Source of the DNA: an uncultured Pelagibacteraceae bacterium
Lineage (GTDB): Bacteria > Pseudomonadota > Alphaproteobacteria > Pelagibacterales > Pelagibacteraceae
Assembly (NCBI GenBank): GCA_902635685.1
Contig: CACPOY010000001.1
Location: 124,001-188,000 of the forward strand
DNA length: 64,000 bases
Reading direction: 5' to 3'
A model generated the notes under the pieces. That model was not told the origin of the DNA. It did not search any database and was given only the letters and a program-made list of their open reading frames with translations. The position numbers and the translations under genes were made by a program. Below, piece after piece: positions 1 to 8,963 of the stretch. Positions within the stretch are counted from its first letter, which is position 1. Each line of letters opens with the position of its first letter.

Positions 1-36
1 GCAAGAGGAAGAAAGTCTTTAACAGTATCTGGCTAA
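1..36 (+). CDS. rpmH: 50S ribosomal protein bL34, C-terminal end (partial)
   Basis: The first 36 bases read in frame as an 11-residue tail (ARGRKSLTVSG) followed by TAA. This matches the conserved basic C-terminus of ribosomal protein bL34, a small component of the large subunit. The start lies outside the window. It sits four bases before rnpA, and rpmH-rnpA-yidD-yidC is one of the most conserved bacterial gene strings, which is the main support for so short a fragment. It is too short to appear in the ORF track. Confidence 0.85.
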   Translation, partial: ARGRKSLTVSG

Positions 37-40
37 ATAA

Positions 41-382
41 ATGAAAAGCAAAATACTTGCTCTTTCTAAAAATGAAGATTTTAAAAATTTACTTCAAAAG
101 AAAAAAGCATCAAATAAATATGTCACAATTTTTTATGGCATTTTGGATAATAAAGATATTAAAAAACTAAATATAAGTTTTGTAACAAAAAAAAAATTAG
201 GAAATGCAATAAAAAGAAATAAAATAAAAAGAAGATTAAAAAATATAATTAATGAGGCAGTTAAAAATATGACAATAAAATGTAATTATTCATATCTTGT
301 TATTGCCAAACCAACCATGTTAAATAACGAATATAAAAACATAAAAGAAACGTTATTCCAAAGCTTAAAAGAAATAAGATAA
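41..382 (+). CDS. rnpA: Ribonuclease P protein component
   Basis: This is the protein subunit of RNase P, which helps the catalytic RNA remove 5' leaders from pre-tRNAs. The 113-residue length is normal. The family's basic RNR-type motif is visible around residues 50-66 (KKKLGNAIKRNKIKRR). The ATG start lies four bases after the rpmH stop, and the last base of the stop codon is shared with the yidD start, so the genes are translationally coupled. The catalytic RNA gene rnpB is not in this window. Confidence 0.95.
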   Translation: MKSKILALSKNEDFKNLLQKKKASNKYVTIFYGILDNKDIKKLNISFVTKKKLGNAIKRNKIKRRLKNIINEAVKNMTIKCNYSYLVIAKPTMLNNEYKNIKETLFQSLKEIR

Positions 383-633
383 TGAATATTTTTACTTACC
401 TATTAATTAAATTTATAAAAACATATAAATTTTTAATTAGCCCTTTGCTCGGAAATTCTTGTAGATATTTCCCTACATGTTCAGATTATAGTATCGAGTC
501 TCTAAAAACTTTTGGATTTTTTAAGGGTATTTATAAAAGTCTAAGAAGAATTTTTTCTTGTCATCCCATTAGATTTTTAGGAGGTGGTGAAGGCTTTGAT
601 CCAGTTAACAAAGATATGAAAGTGAAGAAATAA
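382..633 (+). CDS. yidD: Membrane protein insertion efficiency factor YidD
   Basis: A small 83-residue protein of the YidD family, thought to assist YidC- and Sec-dependent membrane protein insertion at the inner membrane. The family hallmarks are clear: CRYFPTCSDYS at residues 27-37, a CHP motif, and a GGGEGFDPV tail. The N-terminal hydrophobic stretch fits a membrane-associated amphipathic helix. It overlaps rnpA by one base and yidC by one base (TAATG), showing tight coupling in the rpmH-rnpA-yidD-yidC operon. Confidence 0.95.
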   Translation: MNIFTYLLIKFIKTYKFLISPLLGNSCRYFPTCSDYSIESLKTFGFFKGIYKSLRRIFSCHPIRFLGGGEGFDPVNKDMKVKK

Positions 634-2312
634 TGGAGTCTAAAAATGTAATTGCAGCAATAGCATTATCTACAGCTGTAATCGTTCTGTATTCTTTGTT
701 TTTTATGCCAGAAAAATCAGTTTCAAACAAAAATTTAATAAAAAAAAATCAAATAGAACAAACTTCAGATACACCTACCCTTGATCAAAAAGAAACGTCT
801 ATTCAAGTTTCAAGAGAAGATGCACTAAAACAAAGTCAAAGAATTAATTTTGAAAATCAAAGTATAATTGGATCAATTAATTTAAAAGGTGCAACTATTG
901 ATGACTTGACTTTTAAAAATTACAACACTGATTTAGAAAGTAATAAAAAAGTTACCCTTTTAGGACCAAGGAACATAGAAAACGGATATTTAATTGAAAG
1001 TGGCTTTGTTACTTCAGACAAGAATATTGATATACCAAACTCAGAGTCTATATGGAGAGTAATTGGTAACAATAAATTAACAGACCAATCATCAATTAAG
1101 TTATCATGGACAAACAATCAAGGTATAATTTTTGAAAAAGAAATCTTGTTAGATGATAAGTATTTATTTACTATTAGACAGAGCGTAATAAATTCGTCTA
1201 ACAATAAATATGATTTTTATTCTTATGGTCAAATTATAAGAAATAAGATTCCTGAAATATCTAACTTTTATATTTTACATGAAGGTTTAATTGCTACATT
1301 AGATGACGAATTAATCGAAGAAGATTATGATGATATCCAAGAAAAAAAGTTTACAAAAACTGCACAAAAAGGTTGGCTTGGAATTGGAGATAAATATTGG
1401 ATTACATCATTAATTCCTCCTAGTGAAAGAGAATTTAAGACAACATTCGATTACAAAAAAAAATTTAGAGCTAATTTCATAACAACTGAACCTTTGGAAT
1501 TAGGTGAAAACGGTAAAATAGAGGAAGAATTTCAAATAATAATAGCTGCTAAAAGAGTAGATATTATTGATGGTTATGCTGAATCATTAAATATCGACAA
1601 ATTTGATTTAGTAATTGATTGGGGCTTTTTATATTTTATTACTAAACCTCTTTTTTTTGGAATTGATTATTTTTTCAAATTACTAGGAAATTATGGTTTA
1701 GCAATTATAGCGATTACAATTTGTATTAGATTAGCTTTTTTTCCACTCGCAAATTTTTCTTTCAGAAGTATGGCTAAAATGAAAGCTCTTCAACCAGAAA
1801 TGGTTAGATTAAAAGAACTTCATAAAGATGATAAAATGAAACTTCAACAAGAAATGATGGCCCTTTACAAAAAAGAGAAAGTAAATCCAATGTCTGGCTG
1901 TCTACCAATACTTGTTCAAATTCCAGTTTTTTTTGCTCTTTACAAAGTTTTATTTGTAACAATTGAAATGAGACAAATGCCATTTTTTGGCTGGATACAG
2001 GATTTAAGTGAGAGAGACCCTACAAGTATATTTAATTTATTTGGCTTATTGCCTTATGATGTTCCATCTTTTTTGGTTATAGGTGCTTGGCCAGTGGCAA
2101 TGGGAGTTTCTATGTGGGTACAACAGAAATTGAATCCTGCTCCCACAGATCCAATGCAAGCAAAAATATTTATGTTTTTTCCACTTTTTTTGACCGTAAT
2201 ACTGGCGCCCTTTCCTAGTGGTTTGGTAATTTATTGGACTGTCAATAATATTCTAACTATGGCCCAACAAGTGTTTATCATGAAGAGGACAACGGTTAAA
2301 ACTGTCACTTAA
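633..2312 (+). CDS. yidC: Membrane protein insertase YidC
   Basis: Inner-membrane insertase that inserts and folds membrane proteins alone or with SecYEG. The 559-residue length fits the long Gram-negative form. A first membrane segment spans about residues 7-25, then a large periplasmic domain (about 55-340), then the conserved five-helix insertase core. In the core, the conserved arginine lies in the second helix (CIRLAFFPL) and is followed by the charged cytoplasmic hairpin MAKMKALQPEM. The C-terminus is short and basic. It closes the rpmH operon; the next gene, argB, begins 30 bases later. Confidence 0.97.
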   Translation: MESKNVIAAIALSTAVIVLYSLFFMPEKSVSNKNLIKKNQIEQTSDTPTLDQKETSIQVSREDALKQSQRINFENQSIIGSINLKGATIDDLTFKNYNTDLESNKKVTLLGPRNIENGYLIESGFVTSDKNIDIPNSESIWRVIGNNKLTDQSSIKLSWTNNQGIIFEKEILLDDKYLFTIRQSVINSSNNKYDFYSYGQIIRNKIPEISNFYILHEGLIATLDDELIEEDYDDIQEKKFTKTAQKGWLGIGDKYWITSLIPPSEREFKTTFDYKKKFRANFITTEPLELGENGKIEEEFQIIIAAKRVDIIDGYAESLNIDKFDLVIDWGFLYFITKPLFFGIDYFFKLLGNYGLAIIAITICIRLAFFPLANFSFRSMAKMKALQPEMVRLKELHKDDKMKLQQEMMALYKKEKVNPMSGCLPILVQIPVFFALYKVLFVTIEMRQMPFFGWIQDLSERDPTSIFNLFGLLPYDVPSFLVIGAWPVAMGVSMWVQQKLNPAPTDPMQAKIFMFFPLFLTVILAPFPSGLVIYWTVNNILTMAQQVFIMKRTTVKTVT

Positions 2313-2342
2313 AAAAATTAATTATTACCTAAAAATAAAAAA

Positions 2343-3191
2343 ATGGATTTAAAAAAAATACTTCCCAAAAATGGACCACCAATTAATGAAGTATCTAAGT
2401 ATATAGAAAAATATAAAAATGATCTCATAGTCATAAAATATGGAGGAAATGTTTTTATAGACAGAAATATCTTTGACAATTTTATAATTGATATAAATAT
2501 ACTTAATAAATTAGGTATTTCTTTTGTAGTTGTTCATGGAGGAGGTCCTAGAATAAAAAGAGAACTGGAAAAATCAAATATTCAATCAAAATTTATCAGG
2601 GGTTTAAGAGTTACTGATGAAAAGATAATAAACATAGTTGAGTCAGTTTTAATTGATTTTAATAATGATATTGTTGACTCCTTAAAAAAGTTTGGAACTG
2701 ATGCAATCTCAATCCATACACAAAAAAATAATATTATTGAGGTAGCCCCAGAAGCAAAAGAGCTCGGTTTTGTTGGAATACCTAAGAAAATTAACAATAG
2801 TCTTATAGAAAAAATTCTTAATCAAAAGCAAGTTCCAATAATTTCACCACTAGGCTTAGGAAGTGATAATCATCCATATAATATTAATGGTGATACTACT
2901 GCTGGCGCAATTGCGAAATCATTAAAATCTAGAAGATTACTATTAATGACTAATGTAGAGGGAGTTTTAGATAAAGACAAAAAACTGATTAATGAAATCT
3001 CTTCGTCAGAAGTTTTAAAGATGGTTGAAGATAATATTATTACTGAAGGTATGATTCCTAAAATTAACACTTGTTTGGATGCAGTTAAAAATGGAGTGAA
3101 GGCAGTTGGAATAATTGACGGTAGAAAGCAACACTCTATATTATTTGAGATTTTTTCTGACAAGGGCTCCGGGACTTTGATAAGAAAATGA
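2343..3191 (+). CDS. argB: Acetylglutamate kinase
   Basis: Phosphorylates N-acetylglutamate with ATP, the second step of arginine synthesis, in the cytoplasm. The 282-residue length is usual. Amino-acid-kinase motifs are visible: KYGGN near residue 34, VHGGGPRIKREL for substrate and ATP contacts, and NINGDTTAGAIAKSL in the nucleotide-binding half. Its stop overlaps the start of the HAD phosphatase gene (ATGA). In many alphaproteobacteria the GTPase gene engB lies between yidC and argB; here there are only 30 bases. The arginine gene argH lies at the far end of the window. Confidence 0.96.
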   Translation: MDLKKILPKNGPPINEVSKYIEKYKNDLIVIKYGGNVFIDRNIFDNFIIDINILNKLGISFVVVHGGGPRIKRELEKSNIQSKFIRGLRVTDEKIINIVESVLIDFNNDIVDSLKKFGTDAISIHTQKNNIIEVAPEAKELGFVGIPKKINNSLIEKILNQKQVPIISPLGLGSDNHPYNINGDTTAGAIAKSLKSRRLLLMTNVEGVLDKDKKLINEISSSEVLKMVEDNIITEGMIPKINTCLDAVKNGVKAVGIIDGRKQHSILFEIFSDKGSGTLIRK

Positions 3192-3880
3192 TAAATTTTA
3201 AGCAAATGAAATATCTTCTTTTAGATCTTGATGGAGTTTGTTATGGAAAACACAACAATTATTCCTTAGAAAAAGTATTTGGTCAAGTTTCTAAAAGAAT
3301 GACAATGTTCATATCTGAACGACTTAAAATAGATATGGAAAAAGCAAAAAAATTACAGACTGATTATTTTTATAAATATAATACAAGCTTAAATGGTTTA
3401 ATGATACATCATGACATACCTCCAGAAGAATTCTTAAAGTATGTTCACACAATAGATCTTTCGTTTATGAAAGAGGATAAGATTATGAGAAGTGAGCTTG
3501 AAAAATTAGATATGGAAAAATTTATCTTTACTAATGGAAGCGCTGAACATGCCAAAAATATTTTAACTCATTTAGGAGTATATGATCTCTTTGGAAGAGA
3601 TAAAGTTTTTGATATTAAAGATGCTGGATACGTACCAAAACCTGAGGCTAAAACTTTTGATTTAATGGTTAAAAAATTCGGATTAAATCCAAAAGAAACT
3701 ATTTATATAGAAGATATTGCGAAAAACCTCAGTATTGGTTATGAGCGAGGCTGTGCAACTGTTTGGTTAATTAATGATGATCACTTTGGTAAATTAGATT
3801 CAGATAAAGATTATATTTCTCATAAAATCGAAAATCTGTCTTTATTTCTTAAAGAAATAAGGTTATTAAAAAGTCAATAA
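3188..3880 (+). CDS. HAD-superfamily phosphatase (pyrimidine 5'-nucleotidase-like)
   Basis: A 230-residue haloacid-dehalogenase phosphatase resembling the pyrimidine 5'-nucleotidase (SDT1-like) group that sits beside argB or dapD in other alphaproteobacteria. Motif I is LLLDLDGVCYG near residues 10-20, with the nucleophilic Asp and the Asp two residues on. Motif II is FTNGS, the motif III lysine is in KPEAKTF, and motif IV is YIEDIAKN. Motif I reads DLDGVCY rather than the more usual DIDNTLY. It overlaps argB by four bases and is followed by dapD after three bases. The substrate cannot be decided from sequence. Confidence 0.82.
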   Translation: MINFKQMKYLLLDLDGVCYGKHNNYSLEKVFGQVSKRMTMFISERLKIDMEKAKKLQTDYFYKYNTSLNGLMIHHDIPPEEFLKYVHTIDLSFMKEDKIMRSELEKLDMEKFIFTNGSAEHAKNILTHLGVYDLFGRDKVFDIKDAGYVPKPEAKTFDLMVKKFGLNPKETIYIEDIAKNLSIGYERGCATVWLINDDHFGKLDSDKDYISHKIENLSLFLKEIRLLKSQ

Positions 3881-3883
3881 GTT

Positions 3884-4711
3884 ATGTCTATAGAAAAAAT
3901 TATAAATGAAGCTTGGGAAAACAAAGATCAAATAAATCCAAACTCGGATAAGAGTTTAAAGGATGCAATCAATCAAGTGATAAATGACTTGGATAGTGGT
4001 AAATCAAGAGTTGCTGAAAAAATAAATGGAGAATGGGTAACTCATCAACATCTAAAGAAGGCAATTATGCTAAGTTTCAGAATTTATCCAATGGAAAATT
4101 TAAATGGACCTTACTCCAGTTGGTATGATAAGGCGCATTTGTTAAAAGGAAAAACAGCTGGCTGGACAAAAGAAGATCATGAGAGGGCAGGTTTTAGAAT
4201 GGTTCCAAACTCACCTGTTAGAAAAGGATCATTTGTAGGAAAAGATGCAGTTCTCATGCCATGTTATGTAAATATTGGTTCTTACATTGGGGCTAAAACA
4301 ATGATGGATACATTTAGTCGTGCTGGTAGTTGTTGTCAGATTGGGGAGAATTGTCATATATCTGCAGGGTCCGGGGTTGGTGGGGTACTGGAACCTGCTC
4401 AAGCATTACCTACAATTATTGAAGATAATGTATTTTTAGGAGCAATGTCTGAGGTGGTTGAAGGGGTGATTGTTGGTGAAGGTTCTGTGTTAAGTATGGG
4501 AATGTTAATTACACAATCTACAAAAATTGTAAATAGATCAACCGGTGAGATTACCTATGGAAAAATTCCGCCATACTCAGTCGTTGTTCCAGGTTCTCTT
4601 CCTGATAAAAAAAATCCATCTGCTCCATCACTAAGTTGTGCAGTAATAATCAAACAAGTAGACGAAAAGACTAGATCAAAAACATCAATTAATGATCTTT
4701 TAAGAGATTAA
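3884..4711 (+). CDS. dapD: 2,3,4,5-tetrahydropyridine-2,6-dicarboxylate N-succinyltransferase
   Basis: Transfers succinate from succinyl-CoA to tetrahydrodipicolinate in the succinylase branch of lysine and diaminopimelate synthesis. At 275 residues it is close to E. coli DapD. An alpha-helical N-terminal domain (about 1-100) is followed by left-handed beta-helix hexapeptide repeats, for example GSFVGKDAVLMPCYVNIGSY and GENCHISAGSGVGG. dapE follows two bases later and performs the matching desuccinylation. lysA, the last step of the pathway, is elsewhere in this window. Confidence 0.97.
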   Translation: MSIEKIINEAWENKDQINPNSDKSLKDAINQVINDLDSGKSRVAEKINGEWVTHQHLKKAIMLSFRIYPMENLNGPYSSWYDKAHLLKGKTAGWTKEDHERAGFRMVPNSPVRKGSFVGKDAVLMPCYVNIGSYIGAKTMMDTFSRAGSCCQIGENCHISAGSGVGGVLEPAQALPTIIEDNVFLGAMSEVVEGVIVGEGSVLSMGMLITQSTKIVNRSTGEITYGKIPPYSVVVPGSLPDKKNPSAPSLSCAVIIKQVDEKTRSKTSINDLLRD

Positions 4712-4713
4712 AC

Positions 4714-5871
4714 ATGCAAAAAATTAATGAATTACAATTAGCTAAAGAGCTAATTAGGTTTCCAACTGTTACTCCAGTAGACGCAGGGGTGATGAAATTT
4801 TTAGAAAAAAAATTAAAAAAACTTGGTTTCAAAACAAAAATACTAGATTTTAAAGAAAGAGGTTTCAAGCCAGTTAAGAATTTATATGCAAGATTTGGAT
4901 CAAAAGAACCTAATTTTTGTTATGCAGGTCACCTGGATGTTGTACCTCCAGGAAATATAAAAGATTGGACAACAAATCCATTTAGACCATTAATAAGAAA
5001 AGGTTATTTAATTGGACGAGGTGCAAATGATATGAAAAGTTCTGTTGCGGCTTTTGTTTCTGCTGTAAGCACTTTTTTATCGATAAATAAAAAGTTTAAT
5101 GGGTCGATTAGTCTATTGATAACAGGTGATGAAGAGGGTGATGCGATTAATGGAACAAGAAAAGTAGTGGAGTATCTAAAAAAAAAAAGAGAGAAAATTA
5201 GTTTCTGTCTAGTGGGTGAACCAACAAATCCAAACAAATTGGGTGAAATGATCAAAATTGGCCGTAGAGGCAGTTTAACAGGTAAATTAACTATATTCGG
5301 TTTACAGGGCCACGTTGCGTATCCTCATAGAGCAAATAATCCCTCAACTATAATTGTAAAAATTTTAAAAGAATTAAAAGATATTAAATTTGATAAAGGT
5401 ACAAAAGATTTTCAGCCTACAAACTTAGAAGTTACAAAAATAAATATAAATAATACTGCCGACAATGTTATTCCCGCTACAGCTGAAGCAACTTTTAATA
5501 TCAGATTTAATAATAAACATTCATCAACTTCAATTAAAAAAAGACTAAATAAAATTTTTATAAAATTTAATAAAAAATATAGATCAAAATTTAGAATCGA
5601 TTATAGAGTTTCTGGTGAAGCTTTTTTAACTAAACCAAATAAAACTACATATATGATACAAAATATCATAAAAAAAATCACTAAGATAAAACCAAAATTA
5701 TCAACTACGGGCGGAACCTCAGATCTACGATTCATAAAAGCCATATCACCTGGTTTAGAATTTGGTTTAGTTGGACAAACTATGCATCGCGTGGATGAGG
5801 TGGTATCTTTAAAAGATTTAAAAAATCTTAAAAAAATTTATGAAAATATTTTAATAAATTATTTTAAATGA
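4714..5871 (+). CDS. dapE: Succinyl-diaminopimelate desuccinylase
   Basis: Zinc-dependent M20-family hydrolase that removes succinate from N-succinyl-LL-diaminopimelate. Metal-binding motifs appear in order: AGHLDVVPPG (His, Asp), GRGANDMKSS (bridging Asp), TGDEEGDA (catalytic Glu pair), and QTMHRVDE near the C-terminus. The 385-residue length is normal, with the dimerisation domain inserted at about 180-290. It follows dapD with almost no gap, and its stop overlaps the start of the next gene as ATGA, so the block is probably one transcript. Confidence 0.96.
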   Translation: MQKINELQLAKELIRFPTVTPVDAGVMKFLEKKLKKLGFKTKILDFKERGFKPVKNLYARFGSKEPNFCYAGHLDVVPPGNIKDWTTNPFRPLIRKGYLIGRGANDMKSSVAAFVSAVSTFLSINKKFNGSISLLITGDEEGDAINGTRKVVEYLKKKREKISFCLVGEPTNPNKLGEMIKIGRRGSLTGKLTIFGLQGHVAYPHRANNPSTIIVKILKELKDIKFDKGTKDFQPTNLEVTKININNTADNVIPATAEATFNIRFNNKHSSTSIKKRLNKIFIKFNKKYRSKFRIDYRVSGEAFLTKPNKTTYMIQNIIKKITKIKPKLSTTGGTSDLRFIKAISPGLEFGLVGQTMHRVDEVVSLKDLKNLKKIYENILINYFK

Positions 5872-6791
5872 AAACCGCGATAATAAATTCTGATTCTTAT
5901 GAAAAACATAATACTGGCGATGGTCATCCTGAACAACCTAAGAGAGTAATTGCTATTAAAGAAAAATTAAAAAAAAGAAAAGATCTTATCTGGGATAAAC
6001 CAGATAGTGTTCCTGATGACATATTGTCTATGACACATTCAAAAGATTATATAGATAACTTAAAAGACTCTTTTCCTCAAAAAGGCCTTAAGTTTTTAGA
6101 TGGAGATACAGTTGTCTCGCCAGAAAGTAAAAAGGCTGTTTTTGACGCTGCAGGCTCAACAATAAGAGCAATAGATGGAATAGAGAACAATCAATTTAAA
6201 AACGCGTTTTGCTTGGCGAGACCGCCAGGCCATCATGCTGAAAGAAGTAAGGCAATGGGATTTTGTTGTATATCAAACGCAGGGGTAGCAACAAACTATT
6301 TAGTGAGAAAATATAAATACAAAAGAATTGCCTGCGTAGATTTTGATGTACACTGGGGAAACGGAAATTATGATGTTATGCGTAATAATAAAAATTCATT
6401 ATATATTTCCACGCACCAATATCCTTTTTATCCTGGTGGAGGGACAGATAAAGATAAAGGAGACTTTAACAACTCATTAAATATTCCTTTGCCCGCTGGC
6501 ACAAACTCAGAAGAATACTTTAATGCCTTTGATAGAGTGTTAGAAAGATTAGTTCAATATAAACCAGATTTTCTTTTATTTTCAGCAGGTTTTGATGCAC
6601 ATAAAGATGACCCATTAGCTCAATTTCAACTAAGTTCTAAAGATTTTTATGAGATTACTAAAAGAACGTTAATGGCCACCAATAAGTTTACTACGGGTAA
6701 AGTTGTTTCTATACTTGAGGGTGGATATGATTTAAATGCCTTAGCAGAAAGTGCTAATGAACATGTTAATGCATTGGTAGAATTCAATTGA
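5868..6791 (+). CDS. Histone deacetylase-family zinc amidohydrolase
   Basis: A 307-residue class II-type histone-deacetylase fold protein (AcuC / acetylpolyamine amidohydrolase / HDAC group). The active-site features are complete: RPPGHHAE with the tandem histidines at 122-123, VDFDVHWGNG with metal ligands D160 and H162, SAGFDAHKDDP with the third ligand, and EGGYDL near the C-terminus. In bacteria this family removes acetyl groups from polyamines, acetoin-pathway enzymes or other acyl-lysines, and the substrate here is unknown. It overlaps dapE by four bases and is followed 30 bases later by a SET-domain gene. Confidence 0.9.
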   Translation: MKTAIINSDSYEKHNTGDGHPEQPKRVIAIKEKLKKRKDLIWDKPDSVPDDILSMTHSKDYIDNLKDSFPQKGLKFLDGDTVVSPESKKAVFDAAGSTIRAIDGIENNQFKNAFCLARPPGHHAERSKAMGFCCISNAGVATNYLVRKYKYKRIACVDFDVHWGNGNYDVMRNNKNSLYISTHQYPFYPGGGTDKDKGDFNNSLNIPLPAGTNSEEYFNAFDRVLERLVQYKPDFLLFSAGFDAHKDDPLAQFQLSSKDFYEITKRTLMATNKFTTGKVVSILEGGYDLNALAESANEHVNALVEFN

Positions 6792-6821
6792 TAAATATCT
6801 AGTTCATTATAAATCTCTTTC

Positions 6822-7316
6822 ATGAAATTATACAACATAGGGAAATCAAAAATTGATAATAAAGGTCGTGGACTTTATGCTGCTAAAGATATCTCAGAGG
6901 GTACAAAGATTATTAATTACATAGGAAAAGTAATTACAAATAAAGAAGTTGAGAAGTCAACCAAATATGACAATAAAAAACCTATTTACCTATTTACTTT
7001 AAATAAAAAATATACTTTGGATGGTGATTTCTCATTTAATATTGCTGGATTAGTAAATCATAGTTGCGATGCGAATGCGCGTTATGATGGTAAAGGTTTA
7101 AAAATTTGGATAACAGCTGATAGAGATATTAAAAAAGGTGAAGAGATAACTTGTGATTACGGCTTTAGTTTTGATAAAGAGGATTACAAACAATTTCCTT
7201 GTAAATGTAGATCAAAAAATTGTTGCGGTTTTATAGTTCGTGAGGAAAGTCGATGGAGAATTCATCGTAAATTTGCAATGAGTAATAAAAAAAAATTAAT
7301 AAATAACTCTAGTTAA
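6822..7316 (+). CDS. SET-domain protein (putative lysine methyltransferase)
   Basis: A 164-residue protein that is nearly all SET domain. Visible elements are GRGLYAAKDI near residues 16-24 (cofactor loop), NHSCDANA at 79-86, the GEEITCDYGF pseudoknot with the catalytic Tyr near 113, and a post-SET cysteine set (CKCRSKNCCG, about 127-136) that would bind zinc. SET enzymes methylate lysine side chains; bacterial examples act on ribosomal, histone-like or unknown proteins. It lies just downstream of the HDAC-like gene. Its 3' end overlaps the convergent truA by 21 bases. Confidence 0.88.
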   Translation: MKLYNIGKSKIDNKGRGLYAAKDISEGTKIINYIGKVITNKEVEKSTKYDNKKPIYLFTLNKKYTLDGDFSFNIAGLVNHSCDANARYDGKGLKIWITADRDIKKGEEITCDYGFSFDKEDYKQFPCKCRSKNCCGFIVREESRWRIHRKFAMSNKKKLINNSS

Positions 7317-8036
7317 ATAAAGACCATGTGGTGGTGCAGGTGGAGCACACAATGTTCTTTTTCTTGAATTCATAACATTTATAAATTTTTTTAATGTCCA
7401 TTTTTTTTCCCCAACATATTTTAAACAACCAACCATGGACCTGACCTGCTGTTGTAAAAAAGATTGAGATCTAAATTCTATTTCTATCTTATTTTTTGTA
7501 GATTTGATTTTTACTAATTTCATAGTTTTTATTGGACTTTTAGCTCTACAACTAGATTTTCTAAAAGTACTAAAATCCATAGTTCCTATTAATTTTCTTG
7601 CGCTTTTCCTCATTAATTCTAAATCAAGATCTTTCATAATGTGCCAACCTCTATTTTCATCTAAAACTGGTTTACTGATCTGATTTATAATCACGTAATT
7701 ATAAACTCTTATTTTAGCTGAAAATCTAGCGTGAAAATTTTTACTTCTTTTTTTAATCTTAAGTATTGCAATTCCATCATTATTTAAAAAGTGATTGATT
7801 GATTTTAAAAACTTATCAATTTTATCAATCTTTTTTTTACAATCAAAATGTGCTGACTGCTCTTTTGCATGAACCCCGACGTCCAACCTTCCAGCTCCAT
7901 ATATTATAACTTTTTCTTTTAAAAGTTTTGAAATTGTGTCTTGTAATAATCCCTGAACAGTTTTGCCTTTTTTTTGAATTTGCCAACCTCTGAAATTTGT
8001 ACCCTCATATTCAATTAATATCTGATATCTAAACAT
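7296..8036 (-). CDS. truA: tRNA pseudouridine(38-40) synthase
   Basis: Converts uridines 38-40 of the tRNA anticodon arm to pseudouridine. The 246-residue length is normal. The catalytic Asp lies in AGRLDVGVHAKEQSAHF, where the family usually has GRTDxGVHA; the Asp and GVHA are kept but Thr is replaced by Leu. The C-terminal motif FLQQQVRSMVG is also present. It is the last gene of def-fmt-truA and overlaps fmt by eight bases. Confidence 0.94.
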   Translation of the reverse strand: MFRYQILIEYEGTNFRGWQIQKKGKTVQGLLQDTISKLLKEKVIIYGAGRLDVGVHAKEQSAHFDCKKKIDKIDKFLKSINHFLNNDGIAILKIKKRSKNFHARFSAKIRVYNYVIINQISKPVLDENRGWHIMKDLDLELMRKSARKLIGTMDFSTFRKSSCRAKSPIKTMKLVKIKSTKNKIEIEFRSQSFLQQQVRSMVGCLKYVGEKKWTLKKFINVMNSRKRTLCAPPAPPHGLYLTRVIY

Positions 8037-8961
8037 TTAATAACTTTGAGCCCTTTTTTATTTGAGAGCCCAACATAAATTCGCTAATTTTTTGTGGTCT
8101 TTTTCCTTGTCTTTGAATTTCGAGAATCTTAATAGATTGATTGTTATTACATGCGACCTCTAAGTCATTTGAAATTATTTCTCCAACTTGACCTATACCA
8201 TTACCAATTACAGCTTTTAAAATTTTATATCTTTCGTTATTAAAAGTAAAAGAAGCTCCAGGTGATGGAAATAATCCATTTATTTTTCCAATAATTTTCG
8301 AGGCATCCTCATCCCAATCAATTTGTGACTCCTCTTTACGAATTTTTTTTGCGTAAGTTGCTTTTGAATGATCTTGAACAATAAACTTTGCTTTATCTTC
8401 AAGTATATCATTTACATTATCTAAAATTTTTTCAGCAGCTAAAGTGGATAATTTCTCTGAAATTTCTTGAGCATTTTGATTTTTATCTATCTTAACCTTA
8501 TATATGTTGCTTACCGGCCCACTATCTAATTCTTCATTAATCTTCATAATACTTATTCCTGTTTCAGAGTCTAAATTCATAATCGATCTTTGAATTGGCG
8601 CTGCTCCTCGCCAGCTAGGAAGTATTGAAGCGTGAATATTCACAAAACCTTTTTTGGTTAGGTTTAAAAAATTTTTGGGAATAATTTGTCCATATGCACA
8701 CACTATTGCAAGATCGGCATTTAGCTCTTTTAAAAATTCATACTCCTCTTGATTATCCTTGAGTGTCTTGGGTGTTCTATAATCTATATTTAAAGATTCA
8801 GAAATTCCCTGAATTGGACTCTTATTAATTTTTTGTCCTCTATGAGATTTTTGTGGTGGTTGAGTAAAAACTACAGAAATATCATGGCCATTTTGATATA
8901 AAGATTTTAAGATTGGCACACAAAATATTGGGGTACCCATAAAGATAATCTTATTTGCCAT
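8029..8961 (-). CDS. fmt: Methionyl-tRNA formyltransferase
   Basis: Formylates initiator Met-tRNA with 10-formyl-tetrahydrofolate for translation initiation. The 310-residue length is standard. The N-terminal formyltransferase domain holds NIHASILPSWRGAAPIQR, with the conserved catalytic Asn/His region and the SWRGAAPI loop, followed by an OB-like C-terminal domain. It begins two bases after def ends, and def removes the formyl group this enzyme adds, so the pairing is functional. Confidence 0.96.
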   Translation of the reverse strand: MANKIIFMGTPIFCVPILKSLYQNGHDISVVFTQPPQKSHRGQKINKSPIQGISESLNIDYRTPKTLKDNQEEYEFLKELNADLAIVCAYGQIIPKNFLNLTKKGFVNIHASILPSWRGAAPIQRSIMNLDSETGISIMKINEELDSGPVSNIYKVKIDKNQNAQEISEKLSTLAAEKILDNVNDILEDKAKFIVQDHSKATYAKKIRKEESQIDWDEDASKIIGKINGLFPSPGASFTFNNERYKILKAVIGNGIGQVGEIISNDLEVACNNNQSIKILEIQRQGKRPQKISEFMLGSQIKKGSKLLNV

Positions 8962-8963
8962 CT

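Noticed and set aside
920-1117. Minus-strand ORF of 65 residues inside yidC
   Set aside because: Shadow of the yidC coding frame with no recognisable motif. The same applies to other track ORFs lying inside strong genes, such as 2582-3205 (-), 5004-5255 (-), 15450-16173, 18376-19680 (+), 34570-37503 (+) and 60111-60329 (-).
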